Of a stretch of 64,000 nt of DNA, positions 59,870 through 64,000 are shown one piece after another. The stretch lies in the NCBI GenBank assembly GCA_009192285.1, contig WBVU01000012.1, positions 1,054,001 to 1,118,000 on the forward strand. Direction: 5' to 3'. The translations under genes were made by a program, and so were the position numbers. The notes under the pieces are model-generated. The model did not search any database, had not been told where the DNA came from, and was given only the letters and a program-made list of their open reading frames with translations. The DNA comes from Morchella semilibera (Eukaryota > Ascomycota > Pezizomycetes > Pezizales > Morchellaceae). Positions within the stretch are counted from its first letter, which is position 1. The number at the start of each line of letters is the position of its first letter.

Positions 59870-62315
59870 TAGAGGAGGTGGAATCGAGAGATAGTTGGGA
59901 AATATTACTACATTGAGGGTTGTGATATTAGTGGTATTACATGCACACATTTCTGTGATTTCCTTTCCTGGGGTTCGTGTCCTTTTGAGTTTGTGTTCCC
60001 TTTTCCTCTTTCCCCTTCCCCTTCCTTTTTTTTTTTTTTTTTTTTTTTTTTTCGCTGTACACCATTTCATCGTTGCCCTAGATCGTTATAATTCCAACTT
60101 TCTTAATTTAAATCAGCCTTGATTATATTTATATCGCTTTCAAATGTTGTAACCTTCGTGAACTCCTTTCGAAGTGAGTGATAACTGCATGTACATGTAG
60201 AGTTGACTCTTGTACCAATGCATACATGTATGTTTATGTACATACATGCTCGGTAGCAGTGTGAGAGATATTATACACACACAAGAAATATCGCGCGTTT
60301 TCATAACCGATCAGGTCATATCATGTGCCCACCAATTACATATGTAATTAATACACTTATCGTCCAACCAAGATATCCTACCAAGTCGGCGAGAGAAAAC
60401 TATCGTGCGAGAGGCCGGGACCTTCACAACCCCCTATACACACCACTCCAACCAATCCTTTCATTGGCTCTGGGAAGCAAACACTGAAGAGCCTCACCTT
60501 TAACGTACTCAACACTATGGATGTCAGAGGCCAATGAGATATCACGCTGAACTGGTGCGAATTGGTTAACGTCGCCCTTCAATTGGCCAAGCATCCTCGC
60601 ACCATATAGAATCAATTATTAGTACATGTAAATATATACAGCCACTCTTCAAAAGTGTTCATGATTCATATATAAGACAGTCAGTGCTCAATGTGGCTTA
60701 CAGAGTTGTATCAAAGAACTCAAATGTATCTATAGAATTATAGAAACCTGATAACAGAGAATAAAACACCATGAAGATCTAATATTGATTTTAGCCTCCA
60801 TTATATTAAGTACTGGTGGCTTGAGATTTTAAACATTTCAATGCACAGTTTGATAACTGACTTGAGCCGGACATGTCATATTAAATCCGAATCACGAACA
60901 CTTTTGATGAGTGGCTGTACATGTAACCCCAGTTATGCAGACAGCCGTGCATATAGTACATATTAATTACAAGTAGTCTTGTGCCCATGGCCAGTTTGTG
61001 TTGATCCTCCGTACATCGACTCGAGGAGCGGGGGGACGAGAATAAGGGCATACATACATGTATGTACGTAGATGTTGGCATTCGTATTAGATACATGTGG
61101 TCGTATTCGACTTGGACCAATGATATGTGTGGCCTTAAACGACATTGTGTTACGGTAATTTTATAGTATGCGATGTTTTGCCTGAACCAACTTTTATATC
61201 AATAAAACATACATATTATATCAGTACGATTTGATTGAGGTCCAAGTGGATGAACGGACGAATGGGAGCTACATCCAAAGCAACAGCTCGGCGAAAACTT
61301 CACTAATCACAAATTCGTGACCGAAACCATTATTACACCTGAGCAGGCACGATGGCACTAGTCGTGGCTAGTTACGGATGAGATTGTGGCTTGTTCTACC
61401 AGCACCTGCATGTACTGGTACCCAATATCTGCAATATATAGGATCCAATTACATTTAGGAAGAAATTTAGATACCCTGTTCTAGTAACCAAGCCTTAGGA
61501 GCCTTCTCCACGTAAAAACTGGTTTCTCAATCTGCAGCCAAGGAATATTTGTACATATGTGGAGGCCCACCGGGCCCATCGGATCCGGTAGCACACCTGT
61601 GTGCTGTGTGGGGGCGTCGCAACGGGTGTTAATTCGCAGGTCTCTTGATCGAAGCAGAGTACTTTTATTGGACTTCCTCCTGTAAAAGGGGCTAGTAGCT
61701 GCCGTATATTATTCGCGTAATAATTACAAACCAGGAAATTTGATATCCGAGTGATAATTCGTGATCTACTTCCGTTTCCACCGCCTTTGAAACATGTACA
61801 GAAAGCAAATCCGTTGATGCTTTTAGCTAATTTAAGTCTTACTTGTCAGTTAAGGCTTTTCCGGATCGCCATGGCCTAGCTGAGATTTATATACACTTAT
61901 ACCTTCTTGGCAGTACTGACGTACTTACATACAAGTAAGTACATGTGCGTACATATGGAGAAGTTGCTTATGTTAGTAAGTATGTACTACATGTACTTCC
62001 ACATACATGAACTACATACTTCATGTGCTGGTTCTTCCTACCTCTTTGATCCCCATTGAGTCGCTCCAACAATCGACTTTCGGAGGCGTATTCTGATATA
62101 TCCCCCCCCCCCCCGCCCTCGCCTTCATTCCTACGCATATGCCTATCTGCCATAGAATCGATCGCTAACAAATCATCTAGCCTCATATAATAAGTTGCTT
62201 CTAAACGAGATATTCGATGACACCATCTTCCCTGAGCTAGCCAGCTGGTTTTAGGCAGACAAAGCAACTGATGAGCTCAATCAATCCTACTGAGAAGTCC
62301 TAGATACATCTAACC
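59870..62315. other. Gene-free region with poly-T and palindromes
   Basis: No convincing gene; a minus-strand frame at 60424-60615 has reasonable composition but no other support. A T27 run lies at 60026-60052 and a C12 run near 62103. TACATGTA occurs at about 60190, 60223, 60625, 60919, 61056 and 61989. CGAGTGATAATTCGTGATCT lies at 61749. Confidence 0.5.
60026..60052. repeat. Poly-T tract of 27 bases
   Basis: A pure T run preceded by a CTTCC-rich pyrimidine tract. It could be the tail of a minus-strand retroposed sequence, but no adjacent SINE-like or coding sequence was recognised. Confidence 0.8.
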
Positions 62316-62472
62316 TATCCCTTAGTCTGTCAGTAAAATGCTGACCCCCCAAGAAGCAAATTTTGTGTGGCTTTACTGACAGATCCCGTTATCTCCCTTA
62401 TCAAATAATAGATCTTCCGTGCGAGTTTAATTCCTCTATTATAGGGGGTCAGCATTGACAGACTAAGGGATA
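62316..62472. mobile_element. Mariner-like MITE with compound inverted repeats
   Basis: TCCCTTAGTCTGTCA at the left (62318) is matched by TGACAGACTAAGGGA at the right end, and the arms continue (ATGCTGACCCCC against GGGGGTCAGCAT) after a five-base insertion in the left arm. TA flanks both ends. A further inner inverted repeat (TCTGTCAGTAAA and TTTACTGACAGA) lies within the left half. The 157-bp length and lack of coding capacity indicate a non-autonomous element. Confidence 0.75.
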
Positions 62473-63468
62473 CAGTGCGATGCACCGACTGATTTCCAAT
62501 TGTCATAAATGATATAAGGCATGTTTGGTCTCACAAAAATCGGGAAATCACAATCAAAAGAAACCTGGATCCATGGAGCCATTGCTATTGCTCTCGTACC
62601 ATGCAACAGATTTCCCTGCTCATTTGCATTTCCAGGGGTGATGGTCGTCATGCAAGGCAACACTGCCCGCTGAAGCACAAGCACAATACTGGCGTACGCT
62701 CGGTATCTGTTCCGAGCGTCCGTCAGAGATCAACACTCTCACGTCAAAGCGCCGAACCTTGCTCACGTGTGGTATTGCGGCAAGACATTGCATGGTTGAG
62801 TTAACCGGGCACGGAAGCAGGCAACTGCAGAATCCCGCTCCCTGCCGATCATGTTAGATCGCTAGTGAGACCGCATTCCATGTCATTAAGGAATCCGCAG
62901 CTTACACTCTCCAAGATTTACAGGCTGATGGCCGCCTCTCGTCAGGCAGGGATGGGTGTCTTGGCATCATATCAATCATGTCCTTATTTTCTTCGCCCGT
63001 GTATGGACACGTAGGAGTGCGCGTTCGCTGAGCGGGGTTTGAAGCAAAGAAAAGAACTGTACCTTGATATAAAGGAAGATAGGTGCGCCGGTTGGGTGCG
63101 TTTTAAGTCCTCTTCCTTGCCTTTGTGTCAATCAATAGATCCTAGCTCGAATCAATTGATCAAGCGATCTTTAGAGTCTCTAGTCCGAGCTCTAGGAGAG
63201 AAGATCTAGAGCATTAAAGTGTTGAGGAAATTTCTCGGTCATTTTACACTAATTGACCATATTGCAATTTTCAAAATTTATACTAATAAAATTTTATTTC
63301 TAAGGTACACCCCTCCCTTCCTCCCCAAAACCTCACCGTTATCACCGTCACCGTCACCAGTGCACCACAACCAACAGGACTAGAAGATAGATAGACTATA
63401 ACCCAGAACTGAATTAATAAATAAAGGAGGGACTTGCCTCTAAATGATTATTTTAAGGGCCTAGTCAT
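62473..63468. other. Gene-free region
   Basis: No coding signal supported; short frames on either strand lack motifs or splice structure. Small direct repeats (CACCGT three times near 63338-63356) are the only regular feature. Confidence 0.5.
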
Positions 63469-63592
63469 TTAGGGCCCAGCAGGCCTAGGCCATGGCGGGG
63501 TTTTCAAGGATCAAATCATAACAAAAAGGTTGTTGAAACGAAATTTTCACCCCTATAAATTCCGTTATGGCCTGCTGCCAAACGGGCCCTAA
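63469..63592. mobile_element. Short MITE-like element with TTAGGGCCC ends
   Basis: The left end TTAGGGCCCAGCAGGCC is the inverse of the right end GGCCTGCTGCCAAACGGGCCCTAA, except for a seven-base insertion in the right arm. The element is about 124 bp. The same terminal sequence, CCAAACGGGCCCTAA preceded by TAGCCTG, occurs at 23228-23252, so at least two copies of this terminus exist in the window. Confidence 0.6.
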
Positions 63593-64000
63593 GTCTCTAT
63601 ATGGATTTATCACTATAATACGGTAAATGACTTGGTCACTTAATTTATGCTAGATGACTGATCCTTTAAATTACTCCGCAAATAAGCAACCCATCTATAT
63701 ATACTATAATAACATAAATCGAAAATGGGACCGCAAGCATGAGGTATCTATCCTATCATAATCTATGCAATCCAATTATCTACCTATCATAAGCCCTAGA
63801 GAGCTAATAGGCCTTTGCACAAAGGTTCCAGAGTTTTTTGCACAAAGGATCTATTAAATATATAGGCCAGATTAAATTGATACGCCACCATTCCTTGTAT
63901 GTGCGTCCTCTCGTCAACAGGACCAATCAACGATCAGCATGCGAAGCGACAACTTTGCCCTGTGGCTTAATCGTACATAATGTAATTATTTTTATGAGAC
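63593..64000. other. Gene-free end of window
   Basis: AT-rich sequence in which I see no gene. A short duplication TTGCACAAAGG occurs twice near 63814 and 63838. Confidence 0.5.

Noticed and set aside
60424-60615. 63-codon minus-strand frame
   Set aside because: Composition is plausible but there is no homology, promoter or splice evidence.
1-64000. CRISPR arrays, bacterial operons, rRNA genes, LTR retrotransposons
   Set aside because: None seen: no regularly spaced direct repeats, no ribosomal sequence, no reverse transcriptase or transposase frame.

Overview
The window reads as nuclear DNA of a filamentous ascomycete, probably a Pezizomycete (morel/truffle relatives); the class is an inference. 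Support: genes interrupted by short introns (mostly 49-83 nt) with GT...AG ends and CTAAC/CTGAC-type branch sites, plus fungal families (GARP subunit VPS52, HOS3-type deacetylase, an ACS-family MFS permease, a DUF1774-like membrane protein, a But2-like secreted protein, a protein kinase fused to ankyrin repeats). No bacterial operon, reverse transcriptase or transposase ORF was seen. Genes are sparse (about 13 well supported) and separated by long AT-rich non-coding stretches.

Layout. 2.2-4.0 kb (-): a coiled-coil fungal protein in two exons. 6.1-6.3 kb: a tRNA-like Pol III locus. 7.0-9.4 kb (+): an MFS transporter in nine exons, two of them micro-exons, with a one-base frame break. 10.6-12.8 kb (-): kinase-ankyrin fusion. 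14.0-16.3 kb (+): VPS52. 17.4-18.6 kb (+): a CxxC-finger protein. 19.7-21.2 kb (+): an ankyrin protein with a one-base frame break in a G run. 22.1-22.7 kb (+): a small PPxY-containing protein. 26.9-27.5 kb (+): a secreted But2-like protein. 29.8-31.8 kb (-): a large membrane protein. 35.2-35.6 kb (-): a possible small secreted protein. 38.7-41.9 kb (+): HOS3. 44.2-45.2 kb (-): the DUF1774-like protein. 46.7-48.2 kb (+): a low-complexity fungal protein. From 48.2 kb to the end there are almost no genes except two tiny spliced candidates at 55.6 and 59.6 kb.

The genes do not form a metabolic cluster; they are mixed housekeeping (VPS52, HOS3) and accessory (kinase-ankyrin, ankyrin, secreted) genes. 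The most unusual material is non-coding: the palindrome TACATGTA occurs at least 39 times by eye, the 8-mer CGAGTGAT at least 12 times within a longer degenerate motif, and several short inverted-repeat elements look like MITEs (19.2, 23.0, 36.5, 62.3 and 63.5 kb). Both clear frame breaks sit in homopolymers, so sequencing error is a serious alternative to gene decay.
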